Source: Lingula anatina
Taxonomy: Eukaryota; Brachiopoda; Lingulata; Lingulida; Lingulidae
DNA length: 64,000 nt
Direction of reading: 5' to 3'
Assembly (NCBI RefSeq): GCF_001039355.2
Contig: NW_019774736.1
Span: forward strand, 906,542 to 970,541
Numbering within the stretch: the stretch's first letter is position 1; each line of letters opens with the position of its first letter. The notes under the pieces were generated by a model. The model saw only the letters and a list, made by a program, of their open reading frames with translations, did no database searches and was not told where the DNA came from. This document shows, piece by piece, positions 21,466 to 34,400 of the stretch. The position numbers and the translations under genes are program-made.

Positions 21466-23602
21466 GTTGGCGAAGAGAATTTGAGCTACTGTCGTCTATG
21501 CCGTTACAAATGCTCTATTACATGCATTCTAATCTAATCTGGGTCGACTTTGTATGCTTTAAGGTAATGTATCTACTCTTTCTACAAACAAATACTCGTC
21601 ACTTCCCGAATGGCACTTTTCGCAAATGCATTGGTATGTTCGTTTGTTTGTGGTCAGATTTGTACCCGGGATAAAGGCCATAATTTACAGATTTTTCCTT
21701 AAAATATTCCAGTAGATTGGTTATTTGTCTAGAATGATGCTGATTGATTTTCATTCGGATCATGTTTATCACCTAGATGTAAAAATTAGAAGATTAAAAA
21801 TTTAGAAAATGAGAATGCCCATTGACTTTTTTTCAAATTCTGTATTTTTTCCAAGTGATATACTAGTGATACTGGAGGCAATGGCTTCCGATAATTGACT
21901 TGGGGGGAGGGAGGCAGAAAAGAATGAAAAGTCTTTATTAACAGATAAAGAAATATACAGTACTTGTATTGTTTTAGCGTTAAATTACGTTTACAAATGT
22001 TACTGAGAACATATGTACTGAAAATTCCTTTAATACACATCTATCTCTTCATATAGGTGGTAACGCTCTGGTGAAATACTGTATTTCACGTGAAAAAATA
22101 ATGTTGCATGTAAAAAAAATCGCGAAAATACTAGATGTTCTTGTTCTTCATATAGACACGAAGATAAATACACATTTGCCTTACCGAACTTGCGTTTACA
22201 AATAAGACTTGAAAGCAAACGAGTTCAATACTGACAGTGCTGTCATATAGGTTTCCCGCCAATTATGAATATTTCAGCGTTTTAGCATTTGGCACCTAGG
22301 GAGAAAGCTCTTCTTCAGTGCAGTGCAGTAAAACAATTGCATGAATGAGATTTGTAAAATATTATTTCATTGACAGAGAGCAATATGAGTGTCCAGAAGG
22401 GAATTTTCCTGGGGTAAATTGTCCTTATTGTCCGCTCGACAACTGCTGATCCAAAACTAAACCAAATGTGTGGTAAGGGTAACTTTTCAATTATTGCAGA
22501 TGCATTGTAAATGTGGTAAGATTGCTCCGGTAAACCAACTGTGTAAACGGCATAGCGAAAACAATATTCTTGGAACTAATGCTATCATATCAGTTCACAG
22601 AACTGAACCAAGCAGGACAAACGAGCGTGTACAAAAAATGAAAGGGATAACAACTGTTGGTATGAGATGCATATTTCACAATAAAGGGAAGTTTGGCGTA
22701 GTCAAACGACATTTTATGGCGACAACAATTTCCATAGCTTATTGATGCACAATCCGCACATGCTCATTTGCCTCTTTACAACCCCACAAACGAAATTTGT
22801 GCGAAATTGTTTGTAAATAAAAACTTTTGCTGACTCATTGCATCATGATTTTAAGGATGATGAGTCGTGTCGAATATTTGATATATAATTTTATCCCTTA
22901 GGCCATAACATTTATAACAGGCAACAATTTGTTACATTGTTAGTATAGTGGGGTTATACATGTATAATAAATGCGGACTTGTTTGGCCAGATATCGAACA
23001 ACCAATATTCTTTTTTCCCTTCTTTCTTGTTGTGAATGGAATTATGAAAAGTTTGTGGTGCACTAGGAAGGAGGAGGAGACATAAATACATTATAAACAA
23101 CTCACAGTAATATAATAAATTCCATTTTACAACCAAAATAGCGGTTATCGCATTATTTTGAAATCTGTGCTTGCCATTAGACTACGTGGGCCTTTACAGA
23201 TGGCTATACCTCCATAATAATATCTAAAGGTATATCTTAAGATATTATTACAAAAAAACCAAACTTTTTAGAGAAAAAAAAACTTGGACTAACTTTGAAT
23301 TTCGGATTGGATTCATTAACCACTGGATAATATGGGAAAATTGTCTTTTACCCCAGATAAATCCTTTTTATTTTTGTTTATTTATTTAATTTTTTATTAC
23401 CAAACCGAACAGTTGTTATCCCTTTAAGCTGGCTCAGTTCCAGTATGACGACTGATATGACTGGCCTAGAGTGTGGACAGAGCCAAAACCTACTTTCCTT
23501 ATCAGAAAGTTAAATGGGCTTGCATAGAAAGGCGTTTCGCCTGGATACATGTAACAGAGGGACACTTAGGTGACTGCATGTGACGCTAAGTTTGCACTTA
23601 AG
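21466..23602. promoter_or_regulatory. Shared region between head-to-head transporter genes
   Basis: This 2.1-kb interval separates the two divergent start codons, so it must contain both promoters and 5' untranslated regions. I cannot point to individual elements. It also holds a copy of the dispersed repeat near its right end (23,085-23,430). No other gene is visible. Confidence 0.5.
23085..23430 (+). repeat. Dispersed repeat family, copy 2
   Basis: Diverged copy of the repeat at 1640-1975 in the same orientation. It also ends in TTATCCCTTTAAG after an AT-rich run. It lies in the 5' region shared by the transporter pair, immediately upstream of the plus-strand gene, so it may have altered that promoter. 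Confidence 0.55.
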
Positions 23603-26600
23603 ATGAATGTCTCTCAGAAGATGTTTACAAAAAGTACCGAATCGTCAAAAGGTGGTTGCTGTAGATTTAGTAGTGACAGGCGCTTCACGACTTTCTCCCT
23701 GTGTGCTGCATTTTTCGCTCTGGTGAGTTAACTGGACCATGTACTTGAGCAGCTGTGTGCTGTGCTTATTATATCGAAGTAAAAACCTGGTTAATATTTC
23801 AAGGGGGTGGGGTGGGGGTGGGTGAGTAATAAACAGCTATCAATACACTGTAGCTGGTCCAGGACGGGGATAGCTGACATGTGCTCCCTTCCCTTACTTT
23901 CAGAATCTCGTTTCTATTTTAATTCAAATGTTAGACTAGTCATTCTGGTAGAACTAATCTGGTACCGCTGGCAGATCAGAGAAATTTTTAAGGAAAGGGT
24001 GCAAAACACAGTTAGCGATGCCATTTTCGTATTGTATATGTAGAGGGTACAGGTAATGTAAATTGCAAAAGGACTACCTCGGGTATTTACGTGTATTGGT
24101 CCGGATATGTTTTAAAATTTCAGGGAGGTTTTATAGCCATACCAGGCCCCACTTTGATCGACTTGAGAGAGCAAGTCCATGCATCGGTTGAATCTATCAC
24201 GTACATTATCAGCGGTCGGTCAGGTGGTTTAATTCTCGGTTCCATATTTGGTGGCCTTCTTTTCGACCACATGAATCATCATTTGTTCCTCAGTGTCCTC
24301 ATGATTTTTACAGCAGTTGCGACGATTCTTGTTCCCTTCACATCAAATCTTGCTGGGTTGGCAGTATGTCTGGCGGTGCAAGGTGTTGCAATGGGTTCTT
24401 TAGATACAGGTACATATGTACTTGACTGATATTTTAAGTGCATCTGTGTTCAATTTCGCGATTGAATTTAGATAATTTGTATAATTTGATATAAATGGTT
24501 AATTTAGCTTTTCTTTCTAGTAATATATTAACAAGATTCTAAAGAAATAAGTCTTCACGGCATTAATTCATATCTATTAATAGGGGTGGGCAAATGAAAG
24601 CTTTTTTGGGAAATTTAATTTCAGACAAGTGGATTCTATGGCCATTTTGGCTGCTGAATACAAATCTAATAAGTATTTTCATTTTAAATTACATCTGATA
24701 TTGGTATCAGGTGATTTTTCAAAATGGCCACCAAACGCTCCCTCAAATCACATATTTCTCATGTAAATCTTTAAATATCAGTTCAAACATGGCTTTTTAT
24801 ATGTCTAAGCATATGATTTCATGATCAATGAGCATAAATAGATACATCATTTTGGTTGGGTCACTTCATTTTGGGTTAAAAAGAGGATTTTTTGGTCATT
24901 TTGAGGTAAAAATCACCCCACAATCACCATTTCTGTGTACATTAATACAAATGTTTATATGCAACTGTGGCTTTTAAATTAGGAAAAACAATAATACAAC
25001 AAATATGGTCAGTATTGCTCAAGGATCACATGAAACTGAAAAGTTTTGACATATAGAATAGCATGTTAGTTACATATGGGAATATTTACAGTAGAACACT
25101 CAGTAGCAGAGCATTAAGGATATTGTTACCAAAAATGAGTTTTTATTCAATCTAATTATTCAATAATGTATCTGTCTTTGTGCTGCTTTGAAACAATGAA
25201 AAAACTCTTGAAAATATGAAATAACGGCATTTATATTTTTACGTTGCAATGTATAAGCATAAGCAATTCAAAGCTTTAATCATCTATTTAACAGCTTACT
25301 TTTTTGAGATTAGTTAGCAATGCATATGGGGCTTAACTTCATCCCTGAACAAGATTTTATCACAAGGATTGGCCAATGGACTACAAGGGCATGAGCTACA
25401 ATCCCATGCCAACCTTATGGTTTAAATGCTTTTGTTATGGAGTCATGAGTCCGTAAGGACAGATCTTCTAAAAACAAAGGTATTATTTTGCTTTATCAAC
25501 GATCAAATCTGAACTAAGGCTTTAAAAAAATCGCTGGCAGGGTTTTGGGGTACTAAATGGTGTCATTAAATTGGCTTTGAAATAGTGATCACGGGTGTTC
25601 AGGTAAAATAGACATTTGAGAAACCGATTTTCAGTTTTTACCCCCAAACTGCAATTATACCGTCACCCGTAAGATGACATGTGTAAATGTTAATTAATGT
25701 AATCACTGAACACTGAAAATTAATTTATCACCAAAAAGAATGTATGTAAGGCAGTAAATAAGGAGTTTTGGGTGAACAGTGACAATATCCTTATTGTCTT
25801 CATTTATAACCTAGTCACACTAGAGGCGGAATGAGCTACAATGTAGTCGGAATAAAAATTTCTTGTTTATTCCTGGATATTTGAAGTATCTTAAAATTCT
25901 AAGCGCATTCTAAATGTTTGGGTCCATTCTTGCGTCCTGTTAAAATGTTTTGCTCATTCTCAAAACTATCGAAGTGCATTCCAAGTGGAAAAATATCGAA
26001 TGGCATTCAAGTGTATTCTAACTGCACTATGAGCGCATTCTTAAATTTCTTACGAAATTCCAACAGCATTCGAAACATTTTGATCACATTCGAGGGAGAA
26101 CCGAAATGGCAAGGCGCTTCAAATCTTGTCAGAATGTTCCACATTGTGCCTCCAATGAGCAGGAATTCAACTCGAATGCATCTTGATTGCAGGCCGGGAT
26201 TCAGCCAACAATGAAACCACACTTGTAAGGCATTTGAAGTGCATTCTAAATATTCTCACTATATTTAGAGTGAACGGCATTAGCATTAACGATATTCCTA
26301 ATGTGTTCCAACTACATTCGAGCTGCATTTGAGAGCTAATGCAATACAACCGAAATGTGCACGAATCATTCCAGGTGGGTTCGAAGCGCATTCTGAGGTA
26401 TTCTTGCTGGAATTAAGGTCAATTTGATATTACCCAACGAATGTGGCGCGAATTTTGAAAATTCTTCACTATGGCTCATTCTGCTTGATTACTTCAGATT
26501 CCAAATAAGTGCGACAGGGGGCTTTACAGTGCCTTCTGGTCTCAGTGTATTTCTTGTTGATGCTTTCATGGTTGTGGTGAGATACTCTTAAACTACACAA

Positions 26601-28295
26601 TTGAATCTAAGTACTATTCCAAGGTCAAGAGCTTAGAGGTTGTAAGAGGTTGATGTCACCTGACAAAGTTTTACCTGTTCTGAAGAAAAGGAAAATTATA
26701 CAGCATAAAATTTGTTGGTACACATCCATGAAGGTATTTTCAGCATTTTTTTTTATACCAAACTGTAATCCATGAATTCAGTATGTACATAATGGCCATT
26801 ATTTATATTTATCTTAGGCTCGAAGTGTGTATTTTATGTATATGTTTGTTTTAAATAACATATTTTTACAGATGTCACCCTAACAATATTGCCAATGTCT
26901 TGAATATGCTCATATTTGAACTCAGCAACCCTCAAAACATATAGAAAGACATATTACACATCATTTTTATGTACTTTACTGTGAAAATATGGCCAAAAAG
27001 CCATTTCCCGCCTTTTTTCACAAACAAATAGCAGATACCAATATAAATCTTTAGCTTTGGTAAAAAATATTGTCAGATTTGTGTTCAGCAGCAAAAATGG
27101 CCATAGAATCCACCTGTTTTAAAAAAATTTTGTCATTTGCCCACCCCTACTATTAATCTTGGACGGTATTTACAACGAATAACTTGATTCCTTTATCATT
27201 CTAGGTGGAAATGCCCTTTGTCTAGGTCTCTGGGGTCAGGAAAGCGGTCCACATATGCAATCGCTGCATTTCGCGTTCGGTGTGGGTGCACTCATAGCAC
27301 CCATTGTTGCCCAGCCTCTTTTGTCAAAGAGATTATTTATTAATGAAACGGTAATTTCACTCTTATCAAATAACGTTTCTTCATTTGTGCTTGGTGGGAA
27401 TTCGACTTTCTCTCCTCTAGAAATCAACGGCGTGTCAGAGAAAACCCTGCTTGTAGGAAATTTAACAAACCGAACTATGAACACGAGAGAAATGTGGACA
27501 GAAACTCAAATTATGTATGCCTACATTTCCATTGCCATGGTTGCTTACTTATGTGCTGGACTATTCATGGTAACGTGCATTCATGAACGAACATGCTTCT
27601 CTTGGAAAAGACAAGTTAAGAAAACAGAAGATGGGCCTGTGACTCGAGAAGATTCCCTGTGCTTTAAGGGTATATTTTTGATGATTTTAGCATTATTTTA
27701 TTTTCTTTACGTTGGTCTTGAAGTCTCCTTTGGTGCTCTTGTTACAACTTTTGCATTTGAGATTCTTCACTGGTCCAAACCCAAAGCGGCACATTTGTCT
27801 ACAGTTTTCTGGGGCTCATTTGCTGCAACTAGAGGTATATCTATAGGAGTGTCAAAGTTTATGGGTCCAACTATTATGATCATCACAGATCTTGCCCTAA
27901 TTGTGGTATCCATGCTATTGATGGCAATTCTGATCAACACACATGAGATTGTGATGTGGCTGTGTACAGCATTATACGGTATAGGGATGGCCTCATTGTT
28001 TCCTGCCGGAATATCCTGGGCTGAACGATATATACATGTGACTGGCAAAAGTGCATCCATGTTTAACATGGGCTCTGCTTTAGGAGAGTTGACTTTCCCA
28101 CCACTCTTTGGTCATTTTTTTCATGTAGATGGAATGTATTTTGTGTACATATCTCTTGGTGGTGCAGTTGGTAATGCTGTTTTGTTCATTATACTTTATA
28201 TACTTGCACGGAGACAAGGAGAAAGGTACATTTCTGTGCCCCAGAAAGGAGAAAATGGCGAGACATCAAATCAAGAGCAAACAACAGAACTTTAA
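23603..28295 (+). CDS. MFSD4B/NaGLT1-like MFS transporter, paralogue 2
   Basis: Three exons: 23,603-23,722 (120 nt), 24,124-24,409 (286 nt) and 27,205-28,295 (1,091 nt with TAA). Junction phases are 0 and 1, giving 498 residues. The ATG at 23,603 is chosen because it precedes RRFTTFSLCAAFFAL, which joins the exon 2 start GGFIAIPGPTLIDLREQV across a GTGAGT donor. Exon 2 has SGRSGGLILGSIFGGLLFD. Exon 3 starts GGNALCLGLWGQE and has a loop with five N-glycosylation sequons (NET, NVS, NST, NLT, NRT). The hydrophobic spans that follow match paralogue 1 closely. A sugar/sodium carrier role is inferred from the family. Intron 2 is 2,795 bp because it contains a hAT-like element. Intron positions and phases are identical to paralogue 1, so the pair arose by an inverted local duplication after the introns were in place. 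Confidence 0.88.
24581..27149. mobile_element. Non-autonomous hAT-like element in transporter intron 2
   Basis: Both ends carry TAGGGGTGGGCAAATG in inverted orientation. Complementarity continues inward for about 130 bp with gaps, including GTGGATTCTATGGCCATTTT on both arms. CTATTAA flanks both sides (24,574-24,580 and 27,150-27,156), close to the 8-bp duplication of hAT elements. The terminal GGGGTGGGCAAA is the form known for many hAT ends, with the usual first C replaced by T. Inside I see no transposase. The longest open frame is under 100 codons, so the element depended on another copy for movement. Confidence 0.72.
25900..26490. repeat. Cryptic CATTC-rich phased repeat inside the hAT-like element
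   Basis: The pentamer CATTC or a one-base variant recurs many times, often as GCATTC(T/G/C)AA. In the first 190 bp the occurrences start near 25,906, 25,925, 25,955, 25,977, 26,004, 26,014, 26,036, 26,056, 26,067, 26,076 and 26,087. Most of the spacings fall near 10, 20 or 30 bp. The intervening bases are not conserved, so this is neither a simple tandem repeat nor coding sequence. The density falls off after about 26,480. Confidence 0.55.
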
Positions 28296-28299
28296 TAAA
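28294..28299 (+). terminator. Candidate poly(A) signal overlapping the stop codon
   Basis: AATAAA overlaps the last two bases of the TAA stop of the plus-strand transporter. It could serve as a poly(A) signal with an extremely short 3' untranslated region, or it may be fortuitous. Confidence 0.25.
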
Positions 28300-28724
28300 T
28301 GTTAAAATTTGGTATCGCCATTAACACAAAAAAATTCGTACACCGACTGCCGTATATTACAAAGTAAAGGATATCCTAAAACCCTTTCGGTTGACTGATG
28401 CATTAATACTGTCTTGCATTCACCGTGGTAGCTACCTAAATTGACAGCCAGGACGTAACACGTTCGATTGAGACCCATTAGAGTGGTACCATCTACCAGG
28501 ACGATTTATTTTTCACAGATATTCACAGATATGTCTCTAGATAAATAGACAATCACTTGGCTCTGTGTCACCCTGTAATGACACCTTTTACAGTGCACAT
28601 GGAAGAAAGCTCTTCATTTCTTACGTGCAAGATAAAAAAATTTGCTAAAGCACCCCCCCCCCCTCCGTGGCACCAGTAGCACTATTTCTTAAAGTTGCAG
28701 TACTTGTGTTACGACCTGTACGTT

Positions 28725-28803
<79 letters not shown>

Positions 28804-29300
28804 CTGTGCAAACATCCAACCACTATAACCATCTATGCGTGCCGTGCTTTAGGGACGACTGAACTGTCATTTAGTGTCATTTAGTGGAATTAAGGAGGTG
28901 GAATCCCAGCAGAATGCAGAGAAAAACACAAAGAGATAAGATCCACCACAATACACATCCTCATATATTTTAAAATAGTGATTTGTAAATTAAAAGATTT
29001 CAAATTTGGCACATCTTTACAATTTCAAACTGTTTAAGAAAGTACTGTTGTCCCACCTTTAGTCCTATTTGCTTTTGTTTATAAATGGTAACATGACAGC
29101 TGTAAACCGTTCTGAATAGTCTTTTTTTATTCCATATTCCAAATTGAACATGACTTTTAAGGTCAGGAAAAGCCAAAATACGGTGAAGATACCGATATAT
29201 TTTATACCATTTATGCAAATTGAGTGCATGCACCCCGTCAATTATATTTCCCGCACTGATTTCCGTAAAAGTAAAAAAAAAAAATGGTTTTAAAATTCAA
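28296..29300. other. Intergenic; poly-C run and long (TA)n, no gene
   Basis: A C run lies near 28,652-28,663 and a long TA array at 28,729-28,800. No coding signal was seen. Confidence 0.6.
28729..28800. repeat. (TA)n microsatellite
   Basis: About 36 uninterrupted TA units, directly readable. It is likely highly length-variable and prone to assembly error. Confidence 0.95.
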
Positions 29301-29302
29301 AG

Positions 29303-29500
29303 ACGTCACAGAATATCATCAAAATTATACACGTGCCTATCTACGGTGTACTGAAATTTCTGTTTGCGGCGCGGCATGCCTCCAGCAAGGTCTGTTTTGC
29401 GGGGTATTGTTCCATTCTTCCTGAAGAGCTTGACGGGGTTGTAAGGATTTGTTAGGAGGTTGAATCTTTTCTGCAGCGCGCACTCCAAACCATATTTCCA
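29303..29500 (-). pseudogene. Probable Tc1-like transposase C-terminal relic
   Basis: On the minus strand one frame reads LLEIWFGVRAAEKIQPP, then PRQALQEEWNNTPQN. The (Q)ALQEEWNN.PQ block matches the C-terminal tail of Tc1 transposases and closely resembles the tail at about 180-220. The bases on either side are not clearly Tc1-like, so this is a short decayed piece. Confidence 0.45.
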
Positions 29501-30474
29501 ATAAAGTCGGTCTCAGACCACCATGTTACTAATGTGCGATTTGATGATTTTACATGCAGCATTCATGTACAAACTAGTGTTCGCCGTGAACTGGGCAAAA
29601 TGGTCACTGGGAATACCCTCTACGAGGGTCACAGATTACTTTTTATCTTCACTTAATATTCAAAAATATGCCACAGGTGTAGTATGTGCACCTTTCTTTT
29701 GTGACCAGAGATTTCTGATTTTCTGTATGGAATTAATATTATCACTCAGAAGTCCTGTAGTATAGGGTAGTCACTTACATGAAAAGTAAAAGTGACTGGC
29801 TGTTTGCCGGATAGATAGGCATATTCACGAGATGGTATCATATCCCGGTAGAATCTGGCGAACCTGTTGCTCTGATGCCGAGTGGCTCTTGGCGTAGGCA
29901 GTCTGCTTCAGAAAACATTGTCCCTTTCCTTCAGAAAACATTACATTCGTCCCTTTCCTAAGTGGACCTTACCCTAAACTGTTCGATTTCACCATGCATT
30001 TTGTTGCTCTTGGTCATACCTGGGTCCTTGGCCTGGCTTGTGTTTAATAAATTCTACAATAGCTGATCGACTGAGGTAATTCATTACATCTTGTCCACAT
30101 CCTCCGCTACACTCCTTTAAGCACCCTCTTCTTGGACCTTCGCCATGATTTCTTTGTTTTATTTGACAAATTTCACGCCATTTGGTTACAAGATGTTGCT
30201 GCTATTGTTGATGCAACTGTATCTCTGGCTCCTAAATCAATTCTCTGCGTCTCAAGTGCCTGATGCTTCAAATATCAGTATGATGCTCCCAAATCACTCT
30301 CATATGTGGAATTTTTCCACTCTACGATATTTTGGATATTTCATTTCTTCAAATATTACTTTGTTATGTATTTCTTTGTCATTTTTTAATCTATATGATA
30401 ATTTGAGTAGAATGTAGGGAATAAAATACAACGTACATTGAACATGGCTAAATCTGGTGGGGTCATTTACCACC

Positions 30475-30533
30475 CTAGCACTGTTTTGTTTCTATTAAAA
30501 ACATAAACAACACCAAAGCTGCTAACATAGCTC
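30475..30533 (-). CDS. Probable last ephrin exon: hydrophobic GPI-type tail
   Basis: It follows a TTTTTCACATTTTCAG acceptor. In the required phase 1 frame it reads GAMLAALVLFMFLIETKQC and then TAG. A small-residue run (SSQGA) followed by a 13-residue hydrophobic stretch close to the C-terminus is the pattern of a GPI-attachment signal, as in ephrin-A and invertebrate ephrins. The intron before it would be 5.5 kb, so another exon could lie between. A transmembrane tail elsewhere remains possible. Confidence 0.55.
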
Positions 30534-31467
30534 CTGAAAATGTGAAAAATTCATAAAATGTCATGGAAAGATAATGTACTATGAAAAAATACGCACCAGA
30601 TACGTACCTCGGATAGTCCCCACAAACAAAGATTATTCTAACTGCAGACCAGGTTACAGCAATGACGCGATGTTTTCAGTGGAAAAATTGTGAAATTTAC
30701 TGATACGGTACAATTTAAATCGTAAATCTAATATAAAATTAGCAACAAAACTATATAGTTCTCTTTTGTTAAGAAAAAGTACAACGGATGCTTCACATTT
30801 TAAATTTTTTTTTAATGATTTTAAAATAAAGTCTCTGAAAGGATCGAGTTATTACCGTAAAAGTCATATGCTTCTTTTCTATACAGTGTTATCATTGATG
30901 AAAATCTAGTTAAAAAACAACTACGTGAGATTTCCACGACCAAAAAATCACCAAACAATGAACATACTTCGCATGCATCATAATGTATGTGCAAGTAAAA
31001 TAAACTTGAAAATATGGGCAATATTCTGAAAGGATGCTGAAATAACGTGCGGTAGTTGAGACTTGATTGTGTTCTGAACCATCCGAAGATGAATATCTTG
31101 GTCGCTGATTATACACATTATACAGCCCATTTCATTCCTTGTACGCACAATGTCTATTTTACTTACCCTCTAGAAAAAGATATATATGTGATAATACATG
31201 GCAACTAAACTGGGGGAAGGGGGCTTATTTAAACATTCAATGTATTTTCATATAGGCCCTGTTACCCACGTGAAATAACTAACGTTTTGCGTCTGACATC
31301 AAACTTTACAGGGAACTTTTCAGACTCATGCACCACATAATAAGAAATTGAAAGAAGTATTTTACAGGAATGACAAAAACTCTCAAAGTTCCTTACATTG
31401 TCGTGCTTTTTACTCCATGCAGTATGTCATAAATGCAGGTCTCCATGAAGAAATAATCATAAGAATT

Positions 31468-31498
<31 letters not shown>

Positions 31499-34400
31499 CC
31501 GTTGTGGCAATGTAATTAGTCGTTTAAACAGACGTAAGTGCTCGAGACAAACATAAAGAAAAATATGAACCAGACAACCTATGTGAAATATATGAAATCT
31601 AGGACCGGAGTAATGGGTAAATGAGTCAGCAGGCCATTCAAGCAAAATATCATCTACTTGGCCTTACACATCTTAATCGTTCAATTTAGTATCTGTTTTA
31701 CAATGCAGCGTATAGGTTGGGGGCATTATAATTAAAACAGTTATCCGTACAAGTTATTTGGCTAACATCCCTGAAATGAATTCACTTTGCTATCCGAAAC
31801 GAAAGGTTCAGATCCCGTGGTCATCCCATTATGTGCCAATTTCTAGCAATTACCTGTGCCAGTCTGTTTGCAAGCATGTGAAAATACCGTTTCAAAGAAA
31901 GTTTAATACCATATCGAATGGTTTTTGCTGTAAAAATGATCTCAAATGCTTTTTTTCAAAAATATTAACGTTATTATTGTTATATTAATGTTTTTCTTTT
32001 TGCTGATACTAACATATCCTGGGTTGTCCATAATAGTTAATTTTTCGAAATAGGAAAGTTCCATATATTTTACAATGGCTTTGGCGATAAAGTATAAAGC
32101 AGTGAAGCCCATTGTATTAATCAGTTTTTATTTAAAACAACATAACTTTTATTATCATTGATTATTTGGTATTGTTTTCATTAAGTTGGCCCAAACGGTT
32201 ATGCTAAGAATGAAAGGGCCCCATACGGAATTTCCCATACGGCAAGTAAAAAACTTATTCTAGAAAACAACTTTCCAAACATATTCACAAATACAAACTT
32301 CTTTGTTTACTATCACTCCGTCGAATTCCAAACTGAAAAAAATACCCTCGATGTTTTTCTTCATAAATCTTTTAAAGGCAAGTGTACGTGTTCATTTTCC
32401 TTTCTTTCTTTTTATTACTAGAAGATAAGAAGATGCAAGCGACAAATAACCGTTTACGACCATTTTTAATGAAGACATCTCTTCGTTGATTATATAAATA
32501 TTTCATGCCTGTCGCACCAGATATTTTACAAATTACTTAAACTCTCTAAGCAAAATCAGTCAGGCAGATCATTTTAACGACAGGCATGCTTCGTAGTAGA
32601 AATAACACAACAAAAGAGTTTATTTTAAGCAATCTTTAATCAAACAGCCTTTTTCATCTTTTTATACACCTTCACGTTTTATAACATTTTTACAAAGCAT
32701 TTTTGTATAAAATAAATCGACTTTCTGATCCATATCTTACAAACGAAATTTTCCGATAAATGAACTTATACAAGTGAACGTCTCTGTGCTACAAGAAAGG
32801 TAAGATGGCTGCAATTCGGGACACTAAATACAGTGAAGGCGAGACCGATAGCAAAATGGGTCACTACCACTCACCATCGTATTCCCATGTTTTTCCTAGC
32901 CTAAAGTAATAACCCATAAGTCTCGGCAATGTACCAAATTAGAGCCCTATTTTAAATGGTATTTAATAGCATAATTCCACAACAGTGACAACCCATTGCA
33001 TTCACGCCGTAAAGAAGTAACAAAGACATTGTCATGGTTTCAGCAAATAGACTCAGTTGTGAAAGCAACATTGTCAGATCCACGCTTGCTCACAAACACT
33101 GGTACTGCATTCTTCAAATATTGTGCTATAGACATTATGAATGAGTCGAGGCTTCTATCACTGCCTGTAAAAGTTGCATAGAATCTAGAATCAAAAACTA
33201 GAGCATTTTGGGTTTGTAAAATGTCTGTCCCGTTCAAAAAGCCTCCATTCCCATATTATGTTTTACATGCGAAGTATAAATCAGCTGGGTGGTACCACAG
33301 TGAAGATCGGCAATATTTACAGCTTTTTGTAAAAAATGTATAAGAACCATCAAGCCCGGTCATTCACGCTCGTGCCTCATGACCTCTCATTGTAAATTAT
33401 GACGTTATTAGCAAAATCGACTATGACAACATACTTTTATGAACAGAAATTTAAGGATGTTTTTGTTCCTGAATTTGGCAAAATTCGGCACAAGCGCCAA
33501 AGATTAAAAATAAGTTTTTCTGTCACTTTGGCAAATTCAAATTCTAGATTTATGATAACACCTACAAATGATGCTGTAATGAAGCAGTAGTCTGTGAAAA
33601 TTGAATGATCGATGAAGAGTTGTAATTACAATCTGAGACTGATTAATCATAATACTATAATGAAGACATTCCTAACAAATGCTGTCACCCAGGTTTAAGT
33701 CGAGTCCTATTCCTCTCAATCAGCAACTCATGGGGCTGATTTTAAACAAGAAACATGGAACCAACTCAACAACATTAAAAAAGTTTGGGTACAAGCATAA
33801 CTTAGACATATTCTATAACCTAATAAACTCAAGATATGTGTGTCCATCACACAACCAAAATATCAAAAGTGAAAATATCTGCAAAACATTGCAGACGAGT
33901 TGGGATATTAAAAGGAAGCAAAATATCTACTATAACCTACATACCACATTAATTGGTAATTTTACACAAAAAACAAAATCTTGATTCTAACAGATACTCT
34001 GCAGCAAATATTAAAATAGCTTAGAATTACCATGGTTAATTATTATTTTAACTTGGAGTGATCTGACAAAGATTAAGGGGGCAAACCTGTGATCATGTAT
34101 AAAAAAAAATGGAAACAAATGTTATAATTTGCACTGAAACCAATTCATAATTACTTGATCAACAGTGGTGCATAATTATGAGTGCACTTTTTAAAACCAT
34201 TTCTATTTCACATATGTTAATAAGACATTACTAATGCACAATTTTCTGGTTAAATCATTGAGCAAGTCATCTCAGGTTTTGTTTTCTTTTTTTTAATACG
34301 TACTTCACTCATCTTGACTCGTGGCATTTATGTTAAATCAGCCACTCGTTCTTTCAAATTGCTCTCCTTTTTTCATTCACTACTCTGTACACATCTACAT

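Noticed and set aside
24581-27149. Hidden transposase in the hAT-like element
   Set aside because: Longest frames are under 100 codons and show no DDE or BED-finger motifs.
30145-30417. 90-codon hydrophobic plus-strand frame with several NxS/T sites
   Set aside because: Looks membrane-like, but there is no homology I recognise, no splice support, and Leu/Phe richness follows from the T-rich composition.
30821-31116. Minus-strand frame starting LYNVYNQRPRYSSSDGSEHNQ, considered as an ephrin cytoplasmic tail
   Set aside because: No clear acceptor in the required phase, no transmembrane exon before it and no PDZ-binding end. The hydrophobic tail at 30,475-30,533 fits better.
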